Source: CAINVV01 sp964528535
GTDB lineage: Bacteria; Bacteroidota; Bacteroidia; Bacteroidales; Prolixibacteraceae
Reading direction: 5' to 3'
Assembly: GCA_964528535.1 (NCBI GenBank)
Contig: CAZGSQ010000147.1
Coordinates: 1-8,735 of the forward strand
Length of the DNA stretch: 8,735 nt
A program made the translations under genes and the position numbers. Positions 1 through 6,328 of this stretch are shown in pieces. Position 1 is the stretch's first letter. Each line of letters begins with the position of its first letter. The notes under the pieces are model-generated. The model was not told the origin of the DNA, did no database searches, and saw only the letters and a list, made by a program, of their open reading frames with translations.

Positions 1-869
1 ATCCCGCCACAAAAGGTTTGTGGGGAGAGCCCACACTCATCAACAATACCGAAACTTTTGCCCAGGTCTCGTACGTCATTACCGAAGGATCAGAAAAATT
101 TTCATCCATCGGAAGCCTAACCAGCAAGGGAGCCAAAGTTTTTGCTCTCGCAGGAAAGATCAACAGGGGTGGTTTGATAGAAGTTCCAATGGGAATCACA
201 GTTCGCCAAATCGTGGAAGAGATAGGCGGTGGCGTCCAAAATGGAAAAAAATTCAAAGCCGTGCAGATTGGGGGCCCTTCCGGAGGTTGTGTTCCCGTGC
301 AATTGTACGACACACCCATCGATTATGAATCGTTGGTGGAAGTAGGGGCCATGATGGGTTCGGGTGGACTCGTTGTCCTGGATGAAAATGATTGCATGGT
401 CGATATTGCCCACTATTTTTTGTCGTTCACCCAACATGAATCGTGCGGGAAATGCACTTTTTGCCGGATCGGTACCAGACAGATGCTCGACATTCTGGAA
501 CGAATCACAACCGGAAAAGGCAACCTGAAAGACCTTGAAGAGTTGGAGTACCTGGCCAGGTGGACAAAAAAAGGGAGTCTGTGCGGATTGGGAAAATCTG
601 CACCAAACCCCGTCCTCTCGACACTACAATACTTCAGGGAAGAGTACCTTGCGCATCTCAAAGGGGAATGTCCCGCCGGGAAATGCACGAAACTCATCAA
701 ATATTCCATCAACGACTCCTGCATCGGCTGCACACTCTGCGCCCAAAAATGTCCGACAGAGGCCATTCTCTTCAAACCTCATGTCAAGCACGAGGTAATC
801 AACGATCTCTGTATCAAATGTGATGCCTGCAGAACCGTTTGTCCCGTGGAGGCAGTTGAAGTTCATTAA
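1..869 (+). CDS. NADH-oxidising flavoprotein subunit, NuoF/HndC/HydB type (5' partial)
   Basis: This is the C-terminal half of a NuoF-like subunit, which in this family carries FMN, oxidises or reduces NAD(H), and passes electrons into an iron-sulfur chain in soluble cytoplasmic complexes. The frame is open from base 3 (PATKGLWGEPTLINN), matching the interior of NuoF, so the TTG at 18 is an internal leucine and the true start is off the window. Counting from that leucine, the SLBB region contains IGGPSGGCVP (84-93). The N3 [4Fe-4S] ligands are ESCGKCTFC (Cys143, 146, 149) and Cys189 in SLCGLGKSAPNP. A C-terminal two-cluster ferredoxin domain has CxxCxxCxxxC at 235-245 and 265-275. This extension is typical of HndC/HymB/HydB proteins (about 600 residues) and absent from respiratory NuoF, so a hydrogenase, formate dehydrogenase or Stn-type transhydrogenase subunit is more likely than Complex I. 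The next gene starts 53 bp downstream, probably in the same operon. Confidence 0.93.
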   Translation, partial: PATKGLWGEPTLINNTETFAQVSYVITEGSEKFSSIGSLTSKGAKVFALAGKINRGGLIEVPMGITVRQIVEEIGGGVQNGKKFKAVQIGGPSGGCVPVQLYDTPIDYESLVEVGAMMGSGGLVVLDENDCMVDIAHYFLSFTQHESCGKCTFCRIGTRQMLDILERITTGKGNLKDLEELEYLARWTKKGSLCGLGKSAPNPVLSTLQYFREEYLAHLKGECPAGKCTKLIKYSINDSCIGCTLCAQKCPTEAILFKPHVKHEVINDLCIKCDACRTVCPVEAVEVH

Positions 870-922
870 CGCTGTGCGGCACGCCATTATCTTAACTGAA
901 AGAAAAAAGCAACAAGTTGACC

Positions 923-2491
923 ATGATAAGACTCACCATCGACCACCAAACCATTGAAGCGGAAGCCGGAAGCTCTGTCTACCAGGCAGCCAGCTCTGCC
1001 GGAATTGAGATTCCGACGATGTGTTACCTGGCAGAGACCGGCCACATCACCTCATGCATGGTTTGTCTGGTTAAGAATGCAAAAAATGGTCAGTTTTTTG
1101 CCTCTTGCTCCACCCCGGTCATGGAGGGGCAAGTCATCCTAACAAATGATCCTGAGACGGTTGAATCGCGCAGGATGGCGTTGGAATTGCTTCTCAGCGA
1201 ACACGTTGGCGATTGTGAGGCCCCGTGCCAACTCGTTTGTCCGGCGCACATGAACATTCCGCTCATGAACCGACTGATCGCCCACGGCGACCTAAGAAAG
1301 GCGCTCGAGGTAGTCAAAAGAGACATACCACTCCCTTCTGTACTTGGCAGAATTTGTCCGGCTCCCTGTGAGGCAGCCTGCAGGCGGAAACAGGTGGATG
1401 AAGCTGTCTCTATCTGCCTGCTCAAACGCAGCGCCGGAGACAGTTGTCTGCCAAGCGAAAATCCATTGAGGCCCGAACAAAGAGACTCATCGGGTAAAAG
1501 AGTGGCCATCATAGGTGCCGGTCCTGCCGGCTTGTCTGCGGCCTATTACCTGCAACTGGCAGGCCACCAGGCAGTCATTTTCGAAAAATCGGCGGTAGCC
1601 GGTGGTGCCCTGGTGCAACTGGATGAAGAAATTCTCCCTGCCAACATCCTCCGTAAAGAAATTGAAGAAATTATGGCCACAGGAGTCCTGGTAAGGTGTA
1701 ACGAAACAATAGACACTGAGTATTTTGCCCAACTCCATACGGAATACGATGCCTTGATAATTGCCACCGGAACATTGGCAGAAAAAGGTGCCGATTTTGG
1801 TCTGGAACGTTCTGCTACCGGATTCTTTGCCGAAAAACACTCCTACCAAGCATCAGTTGGGAAGGTTTTTGTGATTGGAAACGCGCTGCGAACTTCTAAA
1901 ATGGCAGTAAGATCGGTTGGTCAGGGACATGAAGTGGCCATGGTGGTCGACCAACTGTTGAGAACCTCCGAAATCAAAGGCGCTGCTGAAAGGTTCAATT
2001 CAAAATTCGGCCGACTGGTGCAAGAAGAGCTCGTTCATTACCTGAAGGAGGCCGAACCCCGTGCCCGGGTGAAGGCAGGTAAAGAAGGTTTCAACCCCGA
2101 TTCGGCCATGCTCGAGGCCAAACGCTGCATGCATTGTGATTGCAGAAAACCGGAAAGTTGCAAACTGCGGAAGTTTTCCGGGCAGTTTCAGGCCGACCAA
2201 AAAAGATTCAAGCGTGAGGAACGCAACCAGGTCGAAAAATTGATCCACCGCGAAGGTATCGTCTACGAATCCGCCAAATGCATCAAATGCGGCATCTGCG
2301 TCCGACTCACCAGTTTGCACAGCGAAGCGTACGGATTGACCTTCATCGGGCGTGGATTTAACGTCAAAGTGGGAATCCCATTCAACGAAAGTATGGAGCA
2401 AGGGCTGAGAAAAACTGCACTTTTGGTTGCAAAATCCTGTCCGACAGGGGCTCTGGCAATTTTTGGAGATGAAGAGCAGGAAATACTATAA
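923..2491 (+). CDS. NuoG-like [2Fe-2S] / GltD-like FAD / ferredoxin-domain fusion protein
   Basis: This 522-residue iron-sulfur flavoprotein is the likely partner of the upstream NuoF-like subunit. ATG at 923 is preferred over TTG at 917 because it directly precedes the conserved strand IRLTIDHQTIEA. Domains in order: a NuoG-type [2Fe-2S] domain (Cys34, 45, 48, 62); a GltD-type N-terminal Fe-S helical domain (Cys98, 102, 106, then Cys145, 149, 153 in GRICPAPCEAAC); an FAD Rossmann fold with VAIIGAGPAGLSAAYY (194-209) and the IIATG strand (279-283); and the FAD-closing segment KVFVIGNALRTSKMAVRSVGQG (about 314-335). Only about 30 residues separate the last two, so the NAD(P)H-binding domain usual in GltD/NfnB is missing. 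A Cys-rich linker (402-413) leads to a NuoG-like ferredoxin domain with Cys453, 456, 459 and Cys506 (SCPTGAL); the ligands of its second cluster are gone. It probably relays electrons between the NuoF subunit and an unseen partner. The exact complex is undetermined. Confidence 0.88.
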   Translation: MIRLTIDHQTIEAEAGSSVYQAASSAGIEIPTMCYLAETGHITSCMVCLVKNAKNGQFFASCSTPVMEGQVILTNDPETVESRRMALELLLSEHVGDCEAPCQLVCPAHMNIPLMNRLIAHGDLRKALEVVKRDIPLPSVLGRICPAPCEAACRRKQVDEAVSICLLKRSAGDSCLPSENPLRPEQRDSSGKRVAIIGAGPAGLSAAYYLQLAGHQAVIFEKSAVAGGALVQLDEEILPANILRKEIEEIMATGVLVRCNETIDTEYFAQLHTEYDALIIATGTLAEKGADFGLERSATGFFAEKHSYQASVGKVFVIGNALRTSKMAVRSVGQGHEVAMVVDQLLRTSEIKGAAERFNSKFGRLVQEELVHYLKEAEPRARVKAGKEGFNPDSAMLEAKRCMHCDCRKPESCKLRKFSGQFQADQKRFKREERNQVEKLIHREGIVYESAKCIKCGICVRLTSLHSEAYGLTFIGRGFNVKVGIPFNESMEQGLRKTALLVAKSCPTGALAIFGDEEQEIL

Positions 2492-2659
2492 TTTTTTCAT
2501 CCCAACCCTCGACAAATAGCTGCTTTTTGCCAATTGAGGATCGGCATCCAGGGCAATGTACAGAATTGTCTTAACATCAATCACAACGGCTTGCAATTTA
2601 GAAAGATCTGGAGAAACAAAAATATTTGGTTTCTTGTCAAATGTGTGATTTGCACCCAT
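2486..2659 (-). CDS. Small hypothetical protein, 57 aa, convergent with the redox operon
   Basis: A complete minus-strand frame runs from ATG (2659-2657) to TAG (2488-2486), encoding 57 residues beginning MGANHTFDKKPNIFVSPDLS. In-frame TGA and TAA codons lie three and four codons upstream of the ATG, so this ATG is the only reasonable start. The sequence looks like a real protein: no cysteine or tryptophan, an alternating hydrophobic stretch (LQAVVIDVKTILYIALDADP) and a basic C-terminus (SRVGMKKL). There is no signal peptide and no recognised motif. Its stop overlaps the last six bases of the upstream plus-strand gene, a tail-to-tail arrangement. I do not recognise the family and assign no function. 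The overlapping plus-strand frame at 2534-2740 (68 codons) reads far less like a protein and was not called. A chance frame remains possible at this length. Confidence 0.55.
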   Translation of the reverse strand: MGANHTFDKKPNIFVSPDLSKLQAVVIDVKTILYIALDADPQLAKSSYLSRVGMKKL

Positions 2660-2967
2660 AATATCGTGTCATTAATTGTTAAAAAACTGATTGACTCCGG
2701 TTGTTTGAGATCCAATGGAGGAGGGCACAGATCGATTTAAGATGAAGGTACACCATGCCCTATACTAAAAAACTTCTGCAAGATAGCACAATTTATCGGA
2801 TAATTTGGCAGACCCACGAAAATTAACCCATATTTGACAATTTGATTGGCAACCTTGTACAAAGCACCGGCAATTTTGCATTTCTACCAGACTCCTGTCT
2901 CTGAAAGTAATTTTTATTCAAAGAGTTTGGTATTTTTAAAGCTTCAAAAAAAATCAGAGTTCAATCA
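2660..2967. other. AT-rich intergenic region, no convincing gene
   Basis: This 308-bp stretch separates the minus-strand small gene from the plus-strand beta-propeller gene and should hold the promoters of both. No RNA gene or strong hairpin terminator is visible. The only promoter-like match is TTTG at 2804-2807, 21 bases before CATATTTG at 2829-2836, which fits seven of eight positions of the Bacteroidota -7 element TAnnTTTG, with a TTTG -33 element. If used, it would give a leader of about 120 bases before the ATG at 2968. The match is weak in such AT-rich sequence. An 11-bp segment at 2832-2842 (ATTTGACAATT) recurs inverted near 2980, inside the next gene, and may be chance. Frames here reach only 23-38 codons and show no family resemblance. 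Confidence 0.5.
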
Positions 2968-4176
2968 ATGATCAGATACAATTGTCAAATTGAGTGGCTC
3001 TTCAACCATAAAACCAGCATCAAAGTGCTACCGACCAACTGTCAATTTTGCTTCCCGATAGCCACTCGTAACAGGTTTATCTGCCTCCTCTTGTCAGGAT
3101 TGACCATCTCTTTTCCGCTCGCAGCACAGCAAAACTGGACCATCTTCAGGGGTGACCAGCAGTTATCTGGTCTTGCATCACAACCGTTGCCGGAACAGCC
3201 AAAACTGCTGTTCTCCTTTCCTACCGGGGATGCCATCAAGGCTGCACCAGTGGTGTCAGGACAGAGCATCTTCTGTGGTTCCACAGATGGGAACATGTAT
3301 GCCATCGGTTTCAACGGGAAGCAAATATGGAAATTTAATGCAGGCAATGCCATTGAGGCGCCTGCTTTACTGATCGAAAATTCCCTTGTGTTTGGAACCC
3401 TGGATGGTTGGTTTTTCAGACTAGACCAGAAAACCGGAAAACAGATCTGGAAATACAAAACCGATGGCCAGATCATGGGTTCGGCAAACTGGTACAAGAT
3501 GGGCTCCAAAATCAGGTTGTTGGTCGGCAGTTACGACTACAACCTCCATGCGGTAGGTTTTTCAAAGGGCGACAGCCTCTGGCGATACGAATCCAACAAC
3601 TACATCAACGGAGCGCCGGCAATTTATGGCAAATATGCAATCTTCGGAGGTTGTGACGGTTTTGTACACCTGGTCAACATCGAAACTGGTCAACTGTTCA
3701 AAAAAATCAAACTCGATACGTACATCGCTTCGTCGCCTTTGGTGGAGGGTCATTTTGCCTTTGTGGGCGATTACGAGGGCCGTTTCTTCTGCCTGGATCT
3801 GGAGTCGGACAAGGTTAAATGGAGCTACCACGATCCGGAAAAAAGGCTGCCTTTCCTGGCTTCTCCTGCCTTGAGCGGCAACTATCTCGTGGTTGGAAAC
3901 CAGGATCGGTACCTCTACTGCTTCGACAAACCTACCGGGAAAGTCGTTTGGAAAGTGAAGGCCAGCAGCAGGATTGAATCATCCTCCATCATCGCCATGA
4001 AAAAAGTAGTCACCGGTACGATGGACGGAATCCTGTACATCCACGACCTCCTAACCGGAAAAGAGCTGTGGAAATATGAGCTGGGGAGTCCGATTACCGG
4101 AAATCCTGCTGTCGTTTCAGGCAAAATTGTGGTGGGAACTGGTGATGGGAGGATCTATGTTTTTGGGGAGATATGA
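2968..4176 (+). CDS. Exported PQQ-like beta-propeller repeat protein
   Basis: This 402-residue protein is built almost entirely of PQQ-like/quinoprotein-type repeats. Eight repeats can be counted by the blade pattern G-x-x-D-G-x-x-Y/F followed by tGK-x-x-W: for example GSTDGNMYAI, GTLDGWFFRL, GSYDYNLHAV, GGCDGFVHLV, GDYEGRFFCL, GNQDRYLYCF, GTMDGILYIH and GTGDGRIYVF. Eight blades would close one propeller. The hydrophobic stretch FICLLLSGLTISFPLAA (about residues 37-53) followed by QQNW looks like a signal peptide with cleavage near AA-Q, so the protein is likely periplasmic. No lipobox cysteine is seen at the cleavage site. About 35 residues precede the hydrophobic core, long for a signal peptide, so GTG at 3025 is a reasonable alternative start. 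No catalytic dehydrogenase domain is present; a BamB-like scaffold or ligand-binding role is possible. The stop lies inside a 7-bp tandem repeat, and the glycosyltransferase gene starts 56 bp downstream. Confidence 0.88.
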   Translation: MIRYNCQIEWLFNHKTSIKVLPTNCQFCFPIATRNRFICLLLSGLTISFPLAAQQNWTIFRGDQQLSGLASQPLPEQPKLLFSFPTGDAIKAAPVVSGQSIFCGSTDGNMYAIGFNGKQIWKFNAGNAIEAPALLIENSLVFGTLDGWFFRLDQKTGKQIWKYKTDGQIMGSANWYKMGSKIRLLVGSYDYNLHAVGFSKGDSLWRYESNNYINGAPAIYGKYAIFGGCDGFVHLVNIETGQLFKKIKLDTYIASSPLVEGHFAFVGDYEGRFFCLDLESDKVKWSYHDPEKRLPFLASPALSGNYLVVGNQDRYLYCFDKPTGKVVWKVKASSRIESSSIIAMKKVVTGTMDGILYIHDLLTGKELWKYELGSPITGNPAVVSGKIVVGTGDGRIYVFGEI

Positions 4177-4207
4177 GATATGAGATATGAGATATGAGTT
4201 AGGATAG
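4168..4207 (+). repeat. 7-bp tandem repeat (GAGATAT)n spanning the propeller gene's stop codon
   Basis: Four perfect copies of GAGATAT occupy 4168-4195, followed by decaying copies (read as ATGAGAT units: ATGAGTT, then AGGATAG) to 4207. The TGA stop of the beta-propeller gene (4174-4176) lies inside the second copy, so the last codons of that gene are formed by repeat sequence. A related, more degenerate array lies at 6277-6325 in the opposite orientation. The unit is not a multiple of three. Similar degenerate heptamer arrays are, from memory, common between genes in Bacteroidota; their role is unknown. Confidence 0.9.
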
Positions 4208-4232
4208 GTCGAATCAACAATATTGGTAAATT

Positions 4233-5534
4233 ATGAAAATTGCACACATCATACCGGGATCGGGAGGAAGTTTTTACTGCGGGAACTGTCTGCGCGACAG
4301 CAAATACGTTCAGGCACTTAAAGATTTGGGACACCAGGTCATCAAGGTGCCGATGTACCTGCCGCTGTTTGATGATGCCCATGATCTGAATGAAGTTCCC
4401 GTTTTTTATGGAGCTGTAAACCTCTATCTGAAACAAAATTATCCTATGTTCCGGCATATGCCCATGTTTATAGAGCATGTTCTCGATTCAAAGAGTGTCC
4501 TGCAATTGGCCGCATCGAAGGCCGGGTCGACAAGGGCCAAGGGACTGGAAGAGATGACACTATCCATGTTGCTTGGGGAGGAAGGTTTGCAGAAGGCAGA
4601 GTTGGAGCGGATGGTCGACTGGTTGGCACTGGAAGCGAAACCTGATGTGGTTCATATCTCCAACGCTTTGCTCCTTGGACTTGCGCGACGCATCAAACAG
4701 AGGATGAACATTCCGGTTGTCTGTTCCCTTCAGGACGAAGATGTATGGGTGGATGTAATGAGTGAAAAATTCCGCACAGAGGTTTGGAGCCTCATGGGAG
4801 AAAGGGGTACCGAGGTAGACGCTTTCATTCCCGTCAGTGAATTTTATGGAAAAGAGATCAGAAAGAAGATGACCATCCGGGATGATCAGCTGTTTAATGT
4901 TCACATTGGTGTGGATGCAGCAGACTACCATCCTCGAGATATTACAGAAAAAGTACCCATGATCGGCTATCTCTCCCGGTTGTGCGAGGAAAACGGACTC
5001 GCCGTACTGGTCGACGCTTATATATTATTGAAAAAGGAACCTGTCTTTGAAGCAGTTGGAATGAAACTCACCGGCGGAAAAACTGCCGACGACCTGCATT
5101 TCATCAAAGAACAGAAAATGAAATTGGCCAAGGCAGGCCTCGAAAAAATGGTACACTGGGTAGAAGAATTTGAAGGTGAAGAGCGGCAGAAATTTTTCGA
5201 TTCCGTCACTTTGATTTCGGTCCCAGTGCTTCATGGCGAGGCCTTCGGACTCTACCAACTGGAAGCCATGGCCTCCGGCATCCCAATGGTGCAGCCTGCA
5301 TTGGGGGCATTCCCCGAAGTAATTGGACTCAGCGGAGGAGGGATCATTTATTCGCCCAACGATGCATCCTCCCTCGCACAGGCACTCGGCTCCATCATCC
5401 TGTCGACTGAAAAGCTGACGGTTTTGAGTTCAGCAGCCCTAACTGGTGTTAAAGAACATTTCGACATCCACCGACAGGCTGAAAAAATGGTGGCAGTTTA
5501 CAATGAAGTAATTACCAAGTCAAAAACAATATGA
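4233..5534 (+). CDS. GT-B fold glycosyltransferase, GT4-like
   Basis: This 433-residue predicted cytoplasmic glycosyltransferase transfers a sugar from a nucleotide-sugar donor to an unknown acceptor. The N-terminal Rossmann domain opens with MKIAHIIPGSGGSFYCGNC, a glycine-rich loop followed by L-x-x-LGHQVIKVP, the usual GT-B beginning. The linker after NVHIGVDAADYHP (222-234) leads into the donor-binding domain: IGYLSRLCEENG (244-255), then the E-x7-E motif of retaining GT4 enzymes, HGEAFGLYQLEAMASGIP (Glu336 and Glu344), and GAFPEVI (358-364). Length is normal for the family. Unusual points are the CxxC at Cys16/Cys19 in the glycine-rich loop and the LQDEDVW segment (166-172). There is no signal peptide or membrane segment. 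ATG at 4233 immediately precedes the first beta strand. Its stop overlaps the next gene's start (ATGA, 5531-5534), implying translational coupling with the ABC ATPase. Sugar and acceptor cannot be read from the sequence. Confidence 0.9.
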   Translation: MKIAHIIPGSGGSFYCGNCLRDSKYVQALKDLGHQVIKVPMYLPLFDDAHDLNEVPVFYGAVNLYLKQNYPMFRHMPMFIEHVLDSKSVLQLAASKAGSTRAKGLEEMTLSMLLGEEGLQKAELERMVDWLALEAKPDVVHISNALLLGLARRIKQRMNIPVVCSLQDEDVWVDVMSEKFRTEVWSLMGERGTEVDAFIPVSEFYGKEIRKKMTIRDDQLFNVHIGVDAADYHPRDITEKVPMIGYLSRLCEENGLAVLVDAYILLKKEPVFEAVGMKLTGGKTADDLHFIKEQKMKLAKAGLEKMVHWVEEFEGEERQKFFDSVTLISVPVLHGEAFGLYQLEAMASGIPMVQPALGAFPEVIGLSGGGIIYSPNDASSLAQALGSIILSTEKLTVLSSAALTGVKEHFDIHRQAEKMVAVYNEVITKSKTI

Positions 5535-6211
5535 TTTTAAAACTGGAGCAGATCTCAAAATCCTATTCCAATGCGGGTGGCACCAAAAACCGGTTGATTT
5601 TGGATAAGATTGATTTTCAGATAAATGAAGGAGATCGAACAGCCATTTCAGGACCATCCGGTTCGGGCAAAACTACTTTGCTCAACCTAATTGGAGCGCT
5701 CGACAGGGTTGACTCAGGCAAGATAATTTTCGAAGGGAAGGAAATTTCTTCCTTTAAAGAAAAAGAGCTCGCAGGATTTCGCAACACAAAGATTGGATTC
5801 GTATTTCAGTTGCACCATTTGCTCCCTCAACTTTCGCTGATCGAAAATATTTTACTGCCAACCCTCACCGATCAAAAACTTCAGGGAGCCGAAACCAGGG
5901 CACGTGCCATCCGGCTCATCTCCAGATTGGGACTTTCCGCGGTAGCGCACCAAAAACCTTCGGAACTCTCGGGAGGTGAATGTCAGCGAACCGCTGTTGC
6001 CAGAGCCCTGATTAACCAACCAAGGCTGTTGCTCGCCGATGAACCAACAGGGGCTCTCGACGCCAAGTCTGCCTTCAATCTTGTGGATTTGCTCGTCGAG
6101 CTGAACATGGAAGAGCGATTGACTTTGATCGTCGTGACCCATTCTCAGGATATCGCAAAAAAAATGAATACCAACTATTCGCTCGAAAATGGAAAAATCA
6201 TCCAACGGTAA
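5531..6211 (+). CDS. ABC transporter ATP-binding protein, LolD/MacB/YbbA type
   Basis: This 226-residue single nucleotide-binding domain has all hallmarks of an active ABC ATPase: Walker A GPSGSGKT (41-48), Q-loop Gln93 in VFQLHHLLP, signature LSGGECQR (146-153), Walker B LLLADE (166-171) followed by PTGALD (D-loop), and the switch histidine His204 in VVTHS. The Q-loop context FQLHHLLPQLSLIEN and the short length place it with LolD, MacB and YbbA. These pair with FtsX-like permeases and act by mechanotransmission, extracting or moving lipoproteins, peptides or other substrates in the inner membrane and periplasm, rather than classic transmembrane translocation. The matching permease follows 117 bp downstream. 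The signature has Glu-Cys-Gln where many relatives have Gln-Gln-Gln/Arg, an acceptable variant. The start overlaps the glycosyltransferase stop by four bases. Substrate is unknown. Confidence 0.95.
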   Translation: MILKLEQISKSYSNAGGTKNRLILDKIDFQINEGDRTAISGPSGSGKTTLLNLIGALDRVDSGKIIFEGKEISSFKEKELAGFRNTKIGFVFQLHHLLPQLSLIENILLPTLTDQKLQGAETRARAIRLISRLGLSAVAHQKPSELSGGECQRTAVARALINQPRLLLADEPTGALDAKSAFNLVDLLVELNMEERLTLIVVTHSQDIAKKMNTNYSLENGKIIQR

Positions 6212-6276
6212 ATTGCATGCAAAAATTAAAATTCATTCAACCACCCCACCATCCATAAAATTAAAACCCGCCACCT

Positions 6277-6325
6277 CTCTCATCTCTCCCACCTCATACC
6301 TCATAACCCATAACTCATAACTCTT
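6277..6325 (-). repeat. Degenerate 7-bp tandem repeat between ABC ATPase and permease genes
   Basis: Seven consecutive heptamers in phase read on the plus strand as CTCTCAT, CTCTCCC, ACCTCAT, ACCTCAT, AACCCAT, AACTCAT, AACTCTT. On the minus strand they are ATGAG-type units (ATGAGTT, ATGGGTT, ATGAGGT), the same family as the array at 4168-4207 but inverted. The array fills nearly half of the 117-bp gap and ends three bases before the permease ATG at 6329. No ribosome-binding site is visible between the array and the ATG. The minus-strand translation of such arrays gives spurious peptides such as SYELWVMRYEV. Confidence 0.8.
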
Positions 6326-6328
6326 CAC

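Noticed and set aside
2534..2740. Plus-strand 68-codon frame in the gap after the redox operon
   Set aside because: Low-complexity composition, no family resemblance, and it lies antisense to the more protein-like minus-strand frame at 2486-2659.
2834..2861. TTGACA followed by TGTACA about 16 bases later, resembling a sigma70 promoter
   Set aside because: The -10 match is poor, and Bacteroidota use a different consensus (TTTG / TAnnTTTG).
2779..2892. Minus-strand frame of about 38 codons with several cysteines
   Set aside because: Very short, no homolog recognised, and composition explained by the AT-rich intergenic sequence.
2968..4176. PQQ-dependent alcohol or glucose dehydrogenase
   Set aside because: Only repeat blades are present; the protein is much shorter than such dehydrogenases, and the catalytic Asp and disulfide-ring motifs are not seen.
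4168..4207. CRISPR-like array
   Set aside because: The unit is only 7 bp with no spacers; this is a simple tandem repeat.
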